A stretch of DNA of 64,000 nt from an uncultured Gammaproteobacteria bacterium. Its GTDB lineage: Bacteria > Pseudomonadota > Gammaproteobacteria > UBA6429 > Thiohalophilaceae. Numbering within the stretch: position 1 is the first letter of the stretch; the number at the start of each line of letters is the position of its first letter. Below the pieces are notes generated by a model that searched no databases, was not told the origin of the DNA, and saw nothing but the letters and a program-made list of their open reading frames with translations. The DNA is taken from contig CALBTB010000009.1 of the NCBI GenBank assembly GCA_937967995.1, positions 186,001-250,000 of the forward strand, in the 5' to 3' direction. Shown here in pieces: positions 19,536-29,966 of this stretch. The position numbers and the translations under genes were made by a program.

Positions 19536-20792
19536 ATGAATATAGCGGTTTATTTATACATGCTTTTCCTATATGTACGCCCACAGGATTGGGTGGAAGG
19601 ATTTATTGGTTTTCCTACTGCCACTATCGTCATTCCTTTAGGTCTATTGATCGGATTTTCTCAGTATAGAAAAAACCCGGATTACTACAAAATACCTCAG
19701 AACAAGCTGTTTATTTATTATCTAATCGTAATATTTGTTGCTACATTACTGGCGGTTGACTTCTATAGTGGTCGACTACAGTTTATTGAGTTTCTAAAAC
19801 GAATACTCGTTTTCTATATGATGATTTGGACAATTAACACAGAAAAACGTCTACGCAATGTGCTAATTGTAATGGCCGCATTATCTGCTTTTCTTGCCTA
19901 TCAGGCAATTTTACAGGCAACAACAGGACAGAGCTGGGGTGGGCTTACGGTATACCCGGGTTATGATGTGATCAGGGTGAGATGGTATGGCGATTGGGAT
20001 GGCCCAAACGTTTATGGTCTTTTATTCGTAATGGCATGTGCGATTGCAGCAGGCATGATGTTTGGGCATCATAAATTATTTACAAGGTTAGCCGGTTTTG
20101 CCCTGTTTTCTTTATATTTTACTGCAATCTACTTTACGAATTCACGCGGTGCTATACTGGCTGTACTAGCCAGTATATTTTTCTATTTTATCATCAGAAT
20201 CAAAAATAAAATCAAGTTTCTTATCTACTCGCCAATTGTATTACTACCATTGCTTTTTCTCGCACCATCCAGAATGAGTGAAGTTAGTTCGGATGAAGAA
20301 TCCGCTCACCAGCGAACATGGTTGTGGGAGCAAGGACTGGCAATGTTAAAGGAAAATCCGGTTTTTGGTATCGGCAGGGGTGAGTTTGCAAATAATACCG
20401 ATTTAAAATTAATCGCGCACAATAACTATGTACAGAATTTTGCAGAGCTCGGCCTTGTAGGATTTTTCCTGTTTATTTCGATATTGTGGTTTACGTTTAA
20501 AGGTAATTATGTATCAGTAAAAAATATGGAAGCGAGTCCGCTTCGATCGCTTAACCAGATAATGCTTATGATGATGGTAGGCTATGCATCCGCAACCTTT
20601 TTCATCGTGATGGAGCTTGATTTGTTTTACTTTTTCCTTGGTTTGGCCTCAGCGACATATTTGGTGTCCAGGGATAAAGTAAAAGTAATTCCAAAAATAG
20701 AATTTACAAAAAATGACCTTATAATAATCTTTTCTTCAATGTTCGGTCTGATTTTTGTTATCTGGGTTGCGGCCGTATTGGAAATAGTATGA
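19536..20792 (+). CDS. O-antigen ligase/polymerase-like membrane protein (Wzy_C; TIGR03097-like)
   Basis: A 418-aa protein with about 10-12 membrane helices and a large periplasmic loop bearing the Wzy_C signature: GRGEFANNTDLKLIAHNNYVQNFAELGLVG. It begins LYMLFLYVRPQDWVEG, like the exosortase-A-associated O-glycosylation ligases. It could be the EPS polymerase or a ligase attaching glycan to protein. With no exosortase or PEP-CTERM substrate in sight, polymerase is my preferred reading. Its stop overlaps the next start (ATGA). Confidence 0.85.
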   Translation: MNIAVYLYMLFLYVRPQDWVEGFIGFPTATIVIPLGLLIGFSQYRKNPDYYKIPQNKLFIYYLIVIFVATLLAVDFYSGRLQFIEFLKRILVFYMMIWTINTEKRLRNVLIVMAALSAFLAYQAILQATTGQSWGGLTVYPGYDVIRVRWYGDWDGPNVYGLLFVMACAIAAGMMFGHHKLFTRLAGFALFSLYFTAIYFTNSRGAILAVLASIFFYFIIRIKNKIKFLIYSPIVLLPLLFLAPSRMSEVSSDEESAHQRTWLWEQGLAMLKENPVFGIGRGEFANNTDLKLIAHNNYVQNFAELGLVGFFLFISILWFTFKGNYVSVKNMEASPLRSLNQIMLMMMVGYASATFFIVMELDLFYFFLGLASATYLVSRDKVKVIPKIEFTKNDLIIIFSSMFGLIFVIWVAAVLEIV

Positions 20793-21889
20793 GTAAAAAA
20801 AGCCTTTTATTTCTCAATCACAGCCTGGCCATGGGTGGTATTGAAACTATGATTCTGGATTTTTCGAGGTATCTCATACAAAAGGGTTTTACTCCATATG
20901 CGGCCGTATTTGAATCGGGTGGTAGCCTTGAAGCAGAGCTTGAATCAGCTGGCAGCTATACGATTGATTTGGGTAAAAAAAGCGGAATTGATCTATTGCT
21001 TCCATTTAAGATTAAAAAAGTTTTAAATCAATATTCAATCAATATCATTCATAGCCATAATTATTCAGCATGGTTTTACGCCATACTTACCAAAATTATC
21101 AAGCTTGGAAACCTTCGCGTAATTCATACAGAGCACTCTACAGTCGATTCGCTTAAGAGACGTTATTATCTGGAGAGAGTATTAAGTTATTTTACAGACA
21201 AGATTGTAGCCGTGTCAGACAAAGTTCGGTATGACTTGATAGAAAAGGTTGGCGTAAATCCAAAAAGAATCATCACTATTGCTAATGGTGTAGATACAGA
21301 AAAGTTTAAAAATCAACCAAAATCAAGACAACAGCTAAGAGACCTATATCATATAGATGATGCTACCATAGTGATTGGTATAATCGCCCGCTTGGAACCA
21401 GTAAAAAACCATTTACTGTTAATAAATTCATTTATAGAGGTCCTTAAGGAATGTAAACATATAAAATTGTTTATCGTGGGTAATGGGAGTTTATATCAGG
21501 AACTATTTGATTTTGTGAAAGATGCAGGAATAGACGATTTTGTCGTGTTTACAGGTGAAAAACGCAATATACCAGAATATTTAAATCTATTTGATATTTT
21601 TACATTAACATCAATCGATGAGGGAATGAATCTTACTCTCTTAGAGTCGCAATCGGTTGGGTTACCTGCTGTTGTCACAGATGTCGGAGGGAACCGAGAG
21701 ATTATTAGCCATGAAAAAAACGGGTTGCTGGCAAAATCAGATGATAAAGAAGATTTCGTTAAAAATCTGAAGAAATTAGTACTTAATGACGAGCTTAGGC
21801 AAATCTATGGTGAATGCGCAAGGTCCAATATTGAAGCTAAATTCAGTCTGAATAATACAATAGATAAGTACATTAATTATTACATATAA
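20789..21889 (+). CDS. Glycosyltransferase family 4
   Basis: A GT-B retaining glycosyltransferase that adds one sugar of the EPS repeat at the cytoplasmic face. The N-terminal acceptor domain starts LFLNHSLAMGGIETMILDFSRYL. The C-terminal donor domain holds VIGIIARLEPVKNHLLLI and the EX7E region around TLTSIDEGMNLTLLESQSVGLPAVVTDVGG. Length 366 aa is typical. Overlaps the ligase-like gene by four bases and is three bases from the next GT. Donor sugar cannot be told from sequence. Confidence 0.93.
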   Translation: MSKKSLLFLNHSLAMGGIETMILDFSRYLIQKGFTPYAAVFESGGSLEAELESAGSYTIDLGKKSGIDLLLPFKIKKVLNQYSINIIHSHNYSAWFYAILTKIIKLGNLRVIHTEHSTVDSLKRRYYLERVLSYFTDKIVAVSDKVRYDLIEKVGVNPKRIITIANGVDTEKFKNQPKSRQQLRDLYHIDDATIVIGIIARLEPVKNHLLLINSFIEVLKECKHIKLFIVGNGSLYQELFDFVKDAGIDDFVVFTGEKRNIPEYLNLFDIFTLTSIDEGMNLTLLESQSVGLPAVVTDVGGNREIISHEKNGLLAKSDDKEDFVKNLKKLVLNDELRQIYGECARSNIEAKFSLNNTIDKYINYYI

Positions 21890-21891
21890 AT

Positions 21892-23079
21892 ATGCATCTT
21901 TTATTTTATTCAAGTCAGTTTCCGAGGCCTGGAATGTCAAATGAGGCGCCATTTAGCTATCAATTAGTCAAGGCGTTGAAAAAGCATATTGATGTAACCG
22001 TTGTATGCCCACTACCATGGTTTCCAAATATTAAGGCACTGTCATTCATGACTAAGTGGTATGAAATGGCCCAGGTACCAGAGTTTCACTGCTTTGATGG
22101 GATAGATGTTTACTATCCAAAGTATTTTATGTTACCAAAAATATCACGGTCGATTCAGCCAAAACTTCAGAATAATTCGTCGAAGAGATTAATTGAGAAA
22201 ATACATAAGAATAACGCAATCAATCTGGTCAATGCCCAATGGATGTATCCTGATGGTGTTACAGCAATAAATATTACCAGATCAATGAAATTACCGACTA
22301 TTTTAACTGCGCTTGGTTGCGATATTAATGATGAGATTAAATATCCAGAACAAAAAAGCATGATTATATCTGCCATCAATAATGCGTCTTGCGTAACTGG
22401 TGTAAGCAAGGCCTTGGTCGAGAAAATGAAACTGCTTGGTACACAACAAAATTGTTTCGAGTATATTCCAAATGGTGTTGATACTACCGGATTTTCGCCA
22501 GAAAAATATGCACGTCATGAACTATCGAAAAAATTGGGGCTAAATGAGAACGAAAAATATTTATTGTATGTGGGGCGCTTGTCGGATGAAAAAGGGATAA
22601 GTTATTTATTGTCTGCAATCCTGAAAATTAAAAAATCAGGGAATTTGACATTCAAGACAATAATAGTGGGAGATGGTGATAAATATAATGATGTTGTGAG
22701 CTATATTAAAGAAAATAAACTTGATAATGACATAATACTGGCAGGACTCCAGCCGCATGAAAAAATACCAATGTGGATGTCGTGCGTAGATATGCTTGTA
22801 TTGCCAAGTATTCGTGAGGGGATGCCAAATGTAATATTAGAGGCGCATGCCATGGGGTTACCGACGATCGCAACGGACGTGGGAGGCATACCCGACATGA
22901 TATCTGATGGAGTAAATGGATTTATTATCCAAAAGCAAAATTCAGATTTACTTGCAGATGCAATTTCCAACGCTTTCAGTAGAAGCTGGGATCGAGACAG
23001 AATAAGAGATCATGTTAAGGAAAGAACGTGGGATAAAATCGCATTAGAATATTTGAGAGTATATAATAAAAGTATGTAA
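21892..23079 (+). CDS. Glycosyltransferase family 4
   Basis: A second GT-B enzyme of 395 aa. The N-terminal Glyco_trans_4 domain starts LLFYSSQFPRPGMSNEAPF. The nucleotide-sugar domain has LLYVGRLSDEKGISYLL and the EX7E motif in PSIREGMPNVILEAHAMGLPTIATDVGGIPDM. It resembles teichuronic/EPS transferases that recognise a sugar acceptor on lipid carrier. Six bases separate it from the amidotransferase gene. Confidence 0.93.
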   Translation: MHLLFYSSQFPRPGMSNEAPFSYQLVKALKKHIDVTVVCPLPWFPNIKALSFMTKWYEMAQVPEFHCFDGIDVYYPKYFMLPKISRSIQPKLQNNSSKRLIEKIHKNNAINLVNAQWMYPDGVTAINITRSMKLPTILTALGCDINDEIKYPEQKSMIISAINNASCVTGVSKALVEKMKLLGTQQNCFEYIPNGVDTTGFSPEKYARHELSKKLGLNENEKYLLYVGRLSDEKGISYLLSAILKIKKSGNLTFKTIIVGDGDKYNDVVSYIKENKLDNDIILAGLQPHEKIPMWMSCVDMLVLPSIREGMPNVILEAHAMGLPTIATDVGGIPDMISDGVNGFIIQKQNSDLLADAISNAFSRSWDRDRIRDHVKERTWDKIALEYLRVYNKSM

Positions 23080-23084
23080 TCATT

Positions 23085-24947
23085 ATGTGTGGTATTTTTG
23101 GAATTATAAATAAAAATAATCAAGTCCAATATGAGAATGGCTGGTTAAACGATATATTATCTACAATATCTCATCGTGGCCCAGATGAACAAGGGTTATA
23201 TATTGATAATGGGATAGCGCTGGGGCATGTTCGATTAAGCATAATCGATCTTTCAAGCGGTCAACAACCAATGCACTCAGAAGACGACCGCTATATAATT
23301 GTATTTAACGGCGAAATATACAACTATAAAAATCTGCAAAAAAAGATGCAGGCAGATGGATATAAGTTTAATAGTAACTCTGATACGGAAGTCATACTCA
23401 AAACTTATTCTGTTTATAAAGAAAAATGTGTCGAGCAATTACAGGGAATGTTTGCATTTGCTATTTGGGATAAGCAACAAAGATCATTATTTATAGCCAG
23501 AGACCGTCTCGGCATCAAACCGCTCTATTTATACGAAGACGATAAGGCAATAATATTTTCCTCAGAAGTCAAAGCTATCTACAAAACCGGACTTGTACAG
23601 CGCACGGTAAATACAACAGCTATTGATATGTTTATGACGCTCGGGTTCGTTCCTGCACCTGTCACATTATTTGGTAATATTACCAAGTTAGAGCCAGGCT
23701 ATTTAGCGTGTGTGGATAATAATTTAAATGTTACAAAGAGTAGATACTGGCAAATTCCAGTAGAAAGCAAAAACAACAGTACTGTTGATAAAAAATCATT
23801 TTATACTCAAATTGAAAAGGCAGTCTCAAGTCATCTGGTAAGTGATGTGCCATTAGGAGCTTTCCTGAGTGGAGGTGTAGACTCTAGCGCTGTTGTAGCA
23901 CTAATGACAAGAATTACGGGAAGCAGAGTTAATACTTTTTCTGTAGGCTATCCTGATCAGCCGGAATCTAATGAATTACAATATGCAGATATTGTGGCCA
24001 GGAAGTTCAACACGATACATCATGAATACCATCTTCAACCTACTGACTTTTTTGATTCATTAGAATTTTTATTACATTATTCAGAAGAGCCAATAGACGA
24101 ACCGGCGGGTGTAGCTCTTTTTCAATTATCTAAACTGGCTAGAGACCATGTTAAGGTCGTTCTGGCTGGCGAGGGTATGGACGAAGTAATGGGTGGATAT
24201 CCCATTTACCAAAAAATGCGAAAAATTGAGAAATTAAGTAAATTATATCGCCACGTAATTCCTGAAAATATTCATTCTGCACTTGGTAAATTAACCAAAA
24301 ATGAAAAATATTTAAAGTATCTTGACTGGTTGAGTGTCCCTTTAAATAAAAGATATAGAACAGTAAATAGCAGGCTGACGCAATCCATAAAAAATAATAT
24401 CTACAATAGTGGAGTATACAAGGAGAGTATTATTACAGACTATTTTGATATATTTTTTAGAAATTATGAGGAGTCAAGTGATTTAAGAATAATGTCTGTA
24501 ATAGATACCATTTCGTGGTTACCTGATTGTCTGTTATTACGAGGCGACAAAATGACAATGGCGGCATCTTTAGAGATGCGTGTACCATTTCTTGACCATA
24601 AGTTCGTCGAATTTTGTATGGGATTGCCAGATCATGCAAAAATATATCAAGGGGAATCTAAATATCTTCTTAAACATACCATGGAGGGCATTCTTCCCGA
24701 TGAAATATTATACAGAAAGAAGGCGGGGTTTCCGGTTCCAATTTCTGATTGGTTCAGGAACCAGCTATTTGGAAGGGTATCGGATATATTGACATCGCAG
24801 AGGTTTTTTGAAAGGGGCTATTTTTCAAAAGATTATATACTACGTATTCTGAAGGAACATAAGAATTGTAAACAGGACCATGGCATACGTCTGTTTTATA
24901 TATTAATACTGGAATTGTGGCATAGAATGTATATCGATATAGAGTAG
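23085..24947 (+). CDS. Asparagine-synthase-like glutamine amidotransferase
   Basis: A two-domain enzyme. The N-terminal class II glutaminase has the catalytic Cys2 (MCGIFGI), HRGPDEQG and FNGEIYNYK. The C-terminal synthetase domain has the PP-loop PLGAFLSGGVDSSAVVALM. At 620 aa it matches the asnB group used in exosortase-type EPS loci, where it probably amidates a uronic acid carboxylate of the polymer; the uronate-making genes at 5.8-8.1 kb fit that. Ordinary asparagine synthesis is the alternative. Next gene starts three bases after the stop. Confidence 0.92.
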   Translation: MCGIFGIINKNNQVQYENGWLNDILSTISHRGPDEQGLYIDNGIALGHVRLSIIDLSSGQQPMHSEDDRYIIVFNGEIYNYKNLQKKMQADGYKFNSNSDTEVILKTYSVYKEKCVEQLQGMFAFAIWDKQQRSLFIARDRLGIKPLYLYEDDKAIIFSSEVKAIYKTGLVQRTVNTTAIDMFMTLGFVPAPVTLFGNITKLEPGYLACVDNNLNVTKSRYWQIPVESKNNSTVDKKSFYTQIEKAVSSHLVSDVPLGAFLSGGVDSSAVVALMTRITGSRVNTFSVGYPDQPESNELQYADIVARKFNTIHHEYHLQPTDFFDSLEFLLHYSEEPIDEPAGVALFQLSKLARDHVKVVLAGEGMDEVMGGYPIYQKMRKIEKLSKLYRHVIPENIHSALGKLTKNEKYLKYLDWLSVPLNKRYRTVNSRLTQSIKNNIYNSGVYKESIITDYFDIFFRNYEESSDLRIMSVIDTISWLPDCLLLRGDKMTMAASLEMRVPFLDHKFVEFCMGLPDHAKIYQGESKYLLKHTMEGILPDEILYRKKAGFPVPISDWFRNQLFGRVSDILTSQRFFERGYFSKDYILRILKEHKNCKQDHGIRLFYILILELWHRMYIDIE

Positions 24948-24950
24948 TCA

Positions 24951-25580
24951 ATGAATATAGTTAAAGCATTATTGAAGCGAAGTTTATTTTTTCTGGTAAA
25001 AACCAATATTAACTGCCAGGAAAATTGTGCTGCTATTACTTTTGATGATGGGCCGCATCCGGAATATACACACAAAGTACTGGAAGTATTGGACGAGTTT
25101 AACGCTAAGGCAACATTTTTTATGGTGGGAGAAAATGTCCTGAAATATCCGGAAATAGCAAAGAAGGTGATTGATAAAGGGCATGTTGTTGCAAATCATT
25201 CAATAACGCATCCGGAGTTCAAGTTAATAGAGTTAACAAAAATCAAAGAAGAAATCGCCGGTATGCAAAAAATACTTTCGACAATGATTAGACCGTTTAA
25301 ATATTACAGACCCCCAAAAGGCGTCATTAGTATAAAAGTATTAATTGCCAGCATGCTTAATGGCGTAAAAATCGTGTTATGGAGCAAAGACCCTAAAGAT
25401 TATGCTGCAAGCTCGACTGAAGAAATAGTCAACTATTTTGAAATTAACAGTATAAGACCGGGAGATATAGTTTTATTGCACGACAAAAGTGAGCATACAG
25501 TAAATGCATTGAAGATCATATTAAGGTCGCTAAGTGATAATAATATTAAACCTGTTTCCATTAAAGAAGAAATGCTATGA
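24951..25580 (+). CDS. Polysaccharide deacetylase (canonical NodB)
   Basis: A compact 209-aa NodB-fold deacetylase with all canonical motifs: AITFDDGPHPEYT (catalytic base and metal aspartates), NHSITHPEF (metal histidines), YRPPKG (Arg-Pro-Pro), and DIVLLHDKSE at the C-terminus with the proton-donor-side histidine. No clear signal peptide; the N-terminal LLKRSLFFLVKT is only mildly hydrophobic. Start and stop are tightly packed with neighbours (four-base overlap with the next GT). Likely N-deacetylates GlcNAc-type residues of the EPS or its precursor. Confidence 0.92.
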   Translation: MNIVKALLKRSLFFLVKTNINCQENCAAITFDDGPHPEYTHKVLEVLDEFNAKATFFMVGENVLKYPEIAKKVIDKGHVVANHSITHPEFKLIELTKIKEEIAGMQKILSTMIRPFKYYRPPKGVISIKVLIASMLNGVKIVLWSKDPKDYAASSTEEIVNYFEINSIRPGDIVLLHDKSEHTVNALKIILRSLSDNNIKPVSIKEEML

Positions 25581-26773
25581 CTAATTCAGTGCTTTATTTT
25601 CACAGAACGAAAGGAGAAGGTGTTGAAGGTGTACACATATGGAGCATTATTCAATCACTTCGTGACATGGGTTATCATGTCGATGTGATTTCTCCGGATG
25701 GAAAACAATGCCAGAACAATGATAATGAATCAAATGTCAAAGCGAATGTTAAAGGAAAATCATTCAGTAAAAAGTTATATTCCGTTATTAGTAAATATAT
25801 GCCAGAGATTATATTTGAAGTGGCGGAGATTATGTATAATATCAGAAACTATTATATTGCAAATAAGCTCCTTAAGGAAAAAAAGTATAAGTTTATTTAT
25901 GAACGATATGCAATATTTTCTTTTATACCGGCGCTACTAGCCAAAAAGTATGACATACCATTAGTAATGGAAATTAATTATACATCGCAATCACCGCTTT
26001 ATAGAAAACGCAGTAAAATTATGAAGCCTTTGGCGGTATTCACTGATAAATATGTATTTCGTAAGACGATGGTGTTTAGTGCGGTCTCGTCCAAATTGCA
26101 GGAAGATTTAAAATTACAGTACTCTGTTCCAGACAATAAAATAATTATGACGCCAAATGCAGCCGATCCAGAAAAATTTAATATGAACAGAAATGCCTTA
26201 GGAAAGATTGGACGAATCAACCTGAAAGATAAACATGTCATAGGTTTTGTTGGCGGCTTTTATCCATGGCATGGCGTGCAGTTTCTAATTGATGCATATT
26301 CTGAAGTTATTAAGCAATATCCAAATGTCGTATTGCTGTTAATCGGAGATGGCCCGGAGAGAGGGGCAATTGAAAATTATATTGAAAACAATAAGTTAAG
26401 TGATAGTATTATATTGTTAGGTAGAATTGCCCATGAAAAACTACCTGACTATATAGCGACATTTGATGCCGGTATAATGCCTGATTCTAATGATTATGGA
26501 TCACCAATGAAAATATTTGAGTATATGGCTCAGGGTTGTCCAGTGATAGCTCCAGACTATGGGCCTATCCTGGATGTTGTCCAGGATGGTGTTCATGGAT
26601 TTGTGTTCAAAAAGAAAGATAAGATGTCTTTGGTTGAGGCGCTAGTTAATATAACAAGAGGACAGGTTGATTTAGAAGGTATCAGAAGAAACTGTAGAAC
26701 GCTCATTGAAGAAGACAGGAATTGGGGCAACAATGCAAGAATGGTCGTGCAAGCAGTCGAAAATATAAACTAG
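25577..26773 (+). CDS. Glycosyltransferase family 4
   Basis: A 398-aa GT-B enzyme. The N-terminus (VLYFHRTKGEGVEGVHIWSIIQSL) has the Gly-rich acceptor loop. The donor domain has VIGFVGGFYPWHGVQFLIDAY and the EX7E-type stretch PDSNDYGSPMKIFEYMAQGCPVIAPDYGPI. Overlaps the deacetylase by four bases; another deacetylase gene follows after nine. One of four transferases that build the repeat unit. Confidence 0.92.
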   Translation: MTNSVLYFHRTKGEGVEGVHIWSIIQSLRDMGYHVDVISPDGKQCQNNDNESNVKANVKGKSFSKKLYSVISKYMPEIIFEVAEIMYNIRNYYIANKLLKEKKYKFIYERYAIFSFIPALLAKKYDIPLVMEINYTSQSPLYRKRSKIMKPLAVFTDKYVFRKTMVFSAVSSKLQEDLKLQYSVPDNKIIMTPNAADPEKFNMNRNALGKIGRINLKDKHVIGFVGGFYPWHGVQFLIDAYSEVIKQYPNVVLLLIGDGPERGAIENYIENNKLSDSIILLGRIAHEKLPDYIATFDAGIMPDSNDYGSPMKIFEYMAQGCPVIAPDYGPILDVVQDGVHGFVFKKKDKMSLVEALVNITRGQVDLEGIRRNCRTLIEEDRNWGNNARMVVQAVENIN

Positions 26774-26782
26774 GTGTAAAGT

Positions 26783-27703
26783 ATGAAATTACCGAATTCT
26801 TTGTATAAATGGGTTACTAAACAGAACCACAACTACCCAGTAATGGGGATAATCACATTTGGGTTTCCCAAAACCTTTGTGAAGTCTATATATAATGGTA
26901 ACAAAGGAAAGAATTTGTGGGGTGATAAAAAGGGTTGTGTGACATTATCATTTGACTGTGATTATCCGGAAGATGTTATAGCCATTCCTGATATAGTTAA
27001 ACTAATGGATGGTTATAATTTTAAAGCCACCTTTGCTGCAGTCGGCCACTGGATCGAGAAATACCCAAAAGAACATGAGATGGTTTTAGAGTATGGCCAT
27101 GAACTTATGAATCATACTTATTCGCATCCAGACAATGAAATTTTGAATCCTGGAAGAAAATTCAGGGAAATATCAGAGGATGAGAAAAAAGAAGAAATAG
27201 TCAGATGTCATGAATTATGTGAAAAGCTTCTAAACTACGAACCTACTGGTTTGCGAATACCTCACTTTAAGAATCTGTTTACTGACGAAATTTATCCATT
27301 ATTAAAAGATGTTGGATATAAATATTCCTCTTCAACATGGCTGACTAACACGACTACTCGAGGATTACCGTTTAAAGCAAAAGACGGAATCATTGAAATA
27401 CCTCTAAGTACTTGTCCGAAGCATCCTTTTACAGTATTTGACACCTGGCATTCCTTAAATGCCGAAAGGTTGTCGCACAAGCTATTGCATAGAGGAAGTG
27501 CAAGTTACCTGGACTTATTTAAAGAATTAATTGATATGGCAAAAGATACTGGCTCTTATATTAATATTTATATGGATCCTTTGGATATTAAGAAGATTCC
27601 TGAATTTAAAGATATGCTTGATATCATGTCTGATGGAGAGCTTGATGTAGTAACATATGAACAGTATATAAATCGCGGGCTTCCACTAGAAACTCCACTA
27701 TAA
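26783..27703 (+). CDS. NodB-fold polysaccharide deacetylase
   Basis: Another NodB-fold enzyme (306 aa). Motif 1 reads LSFDCDYPED rather than FDDG, motif 2 NHTYSHPDNE, and RIPHFKN stands where Arg-Pro-Pro is normal. The fold pattern TFAAVGHWIEKYPKE is well kept. It resembles the peptidoglycan deacetylase-like group with an altered first motif; activity is likely but substrate unknown. Fifteen bases separate it from wecB. Confidence 0.85.
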   Translation: MKLPNSLYKWVTKQNHNYPVMGIITFGFPKTFVKSIYNGNKGKNLWGDKKGCVTLSFDCDYPEDVIAIPDIVKLMDGYNFKATFAAVGHWIEKYPKEHEMVLEYGHELMNHTYSHPDNEILNPGRKFREISEDEKKEEIVRCHELCEKLLNYEPTGLRIPHFKNLFTDEIYPLLKDVGYKYSSSTWLTNTTTRGLPFKAKDGIIEIPLSTCPKHPFTVFDTWHSLNAERLSHKLLHRGSASYLDLFKELIDMAKDTGSYINIYMDPLDIKKIPEFKDMLDIMSDGELDVVTYEQYINRGLPLETPL

Positions 27704-27718
27704 ATAGAAACAATAAAA

Positions 27719-28828
27719 ATGAAAAAAACTGTATTATTAATTTTTGGCACCAGACCAGAAGCGATTAAACTTGCACCTGTTTATAACGAGTTAAAAGTTC
27801 AAAAAGATTCGTTTAACGTCAAAGTAGCAGTTACTGCGCAGCATAGGGGCATGTTAGATCAGGTGTTAAATATATTTTCGATTAAACCTGATTATGACCT
27901 TGACGTAATGGAAAATAACCAGACATTATTCAATGTCACATCCAAATCAATACTTGGTCTTGAGCATGTCCTTAATGACGCACAACCAGATTGCGTACTT
28001 GTTCAGGGCGATACCACAACTACTTTCATCGGCGGTTTGGCGGCTTTTTATAAAAAAATTAAGGTGGGTCATATAGAAGCGGGGCTCAGGACATTTAATA
28101 AATACTCACCTTTCCCGGAAGAAATGAACAGAAAATTAACTGGTGCGATAGCTGATTTTCATTTCCCACCTACAGAAGTCTCAAAACAGAATTTACTAAG
28201 CGAAGGTATTAATGATAGCACTATCCTGGTGACTGGAAATACCTCAATTGATGCACTTTTATGGGTGTTGAATAACAAACAACCGGATTTTAATGCAGAA
28301 CTTGGTGATTTAAAGAAAAAAGAATATGTCTTAATCACGAGCCACAGGAGAGAGAGCTTTGGAAAACCGATGGAAGAAGCCTTTAATGCACTCAAGGAGC
28401 TTGCGACTAAATACAAATCCTATAAATTTATTTTTCCCGTACACCCTAATCCAAATGTAAGAGAAAAAGTAGAAAATATTCTGAGTGATGCTAGCAATGT
28501 GCTACTGACTGATCCGGTTGGATATGTAGAATTCGCCCATTTAATGAAAAATGCGAAAATAATCATATCCGATTCAGGTGGAATTCAGGAAGAAGCACCT
28601 GCATTAAATGTACCCGTCCTTGTATTAAGGAATGATACTGAACGACCTGAAGGTATAAAGGCAGGAACAGCCAAGCTTGTTGGTACAAACAGAGATAATA
28701 TTCTGTATGAAACTGCGAAGTTGCTTGATGATGCAGCTTACTATGCGTCTATGGCATCAAGTGTAAATCCATATGGTGATGGTAAAGCATCAGTGAAAAT
28801 ATGTAATTATATAAGTAGTCATATTTAA
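27719..28828 (+). CDS. wecB: UDP-N-acetylglucosamine 2-epimerase (non-hydrolysing)
   Basis: Interconverts UDP-GlcNAc and UDP-ManNAc. The 369-aa protein starts with the family's FGTRPEAIKLAPVYNEL, contains QGDTTTTFIGGLAAFY, GHIEAGLRTFNKYSPFPEEMNRKL and the closing SDSGGIQEEAPALNVPVLVLRNDTERPEG. All are hallmark motifs with the active-site Asp/Glu/His residues. With the UDP-HexNAc dehydrogenase, it allows ManNAc or ManNAcA in the EPS. It lies inside the EPS operon, one base before the next GT. Confidence 0.94.
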   Translation: MKKTVLLIFGTRPEAIKLAPVYNELKVQKDSFNVKVAVTAQHRGMLDQVLNIFSIKPDYDLDVMENNQTLFNVTSKSILGLEHVLNDAQPDCVLVQGDTTTTFIGGLAAFYKKIKVGHIEAGLRTFNKYSPFPEEMNRKLTGAIADFHFPPTEVSKQNLLSEGINDSTILVTGNTSIDALLWVLNNKQPDFNAELGDLKKKEYVLITSHRRESFGKPMEEAFNALKELATKYKSYKFIFPVHPNPNVREKVENILSDASNVLLTDPVGYVEFAHLMKNAKIIISDSGGIQEEAPALNVPVLVLRNDTERPEGIKAGTAKLVGTNRDNILYETAKLLDDAAYYASMASSVNPYGDGKASVKICNYISSHI

Positions 28829-28829
28829 A

Positions 28830-29966
28830 ATGAAAATTCTATTTCCTTACATGGCCAGGTGGTTTGCCGTAAATTGGACAAGATACCACTCTTTGTTAAC
28901 AGCGCTTGCAGAAAAAGGCCATGAAATACACGTTCTTCAGCCACCTGCACTGAAGTCAGACGAAACAAATTTCCAGGAAATTGATGAATTTCACCAGGAA
29001 AATATGATCATAACGGATGTTAAACTCAATGATGCAATATGGAAAACTAAATTCCCATTCGACAAGCTTGTAAAAAAAGCATATTACTCTCTTAAAGCAT
29101 ACAGCTTTACCAGGAAATATATCAAAGACAAGCAGATTGATGTAGTACTCACTTATAATATACCTCAATCCAAATTTACTAAAATCAATAATGTAATTCA
29201 CGTATTTGATTATGCAGATGATTATATTGATATGTTATCGCAGGAATTAGGTTCTCTGGATAATTTTATAATTCGCGCATATGCAAAACGACTATTAAAT
29301 AATATGATGGATCGATCGGATGTAGTTCTGTCTGTATCGCATGAACTGGCAAGTCTGTGCGAAGGAAATGTGCATGTAATTCCAAACGGAGTTACCGAAA
29401 AAATAGTTACAAAAGAGAACAAGATAACAAAAGATCGACCTGTAATTGGATTTGTAGGATCATTCGAATATTTTATTGATTTTGATATTATTATTAACTC
29501 AGCAATTATACTCCAGGAATTTGATTTTCATTTAATTGGAACAGGTCGTGATTTCTCTATGGTTAAGAGTAAAATCCAAAGTAGCGGAATTAATAATATA
29601 AAGCTGTTTGGCGGTGTTCCGCATGATGAAATATTTAACTACATAAGTGATATGGATATTTGCCTGAATATATTTAAACCGATTGATGTATCGCATCGCG
29701 CATGCCCAATAAAATTATTTGAATATATGAGCATGAAAAAACCAGTAATTAGTACAAGGCTGAGAGAACTTAAATATATTGATGATGGCTTCTTATTTTA
29801 TGCAGATACTGTTGATGAATTTGTGAATGTTGCCAGGAAAATTATCAGAGAACCAGATCTATCAAATAACTGTAGTGAGCGAGGATATAATTTAACTATA
29901 AATGAATATACCTGGGAAAAAATAGCCGACAAGCTAACCAAAATAATTAATGACATAAAACAATGA
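28830..29966 (+). CDS. Glycosyltransferase family 4
   Basis: A 378-aa GT-B transferase. It starts ILFPYMARWFAVNWTRYHSLLTALAEKG; the donor domain has VIGFVGSFEYFIDFDIIINSA and, near the end, SHRACPIKLFEYMSMKKPVISTRLREL. This resembles the GT group that works on EPS intermediates in exosortase-type loci. The stop overlaps the next start by four bases. Confidence 0.9.
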   Translation: MKILFPYMARWFAVNWTRYHSLLTALAEKGHEIHVLQPPALKSDETNFQEIDEFHQENMIITDVKLNDAIWKTKFPFDKLVKKAYYSLKAYSFTRKYIKDKQIDVVLTYNIPQSKFTKINNVIHVFDYADDYIDMLSQELGSLDNFIIRAYAKRLLNNMMDRSDVVLSVSHELASLCEGNVHVIPNGVTEKIVTKENKITKDRPVIGFVGSFEYFIDFDIIINSAIILQEFDFHLIGTGRDFSMVKSKIQSSGINNIKLFGGVPHDEIFNYISDMDICLNIFKPIDVSHRACPIKLFEYMSMKKPVISTRLRELKYIDDGFLFYADTVDEFVNVARKIIREPDLSNNCSERGYNLTINEYTWEKIADKLTKIINDIKQ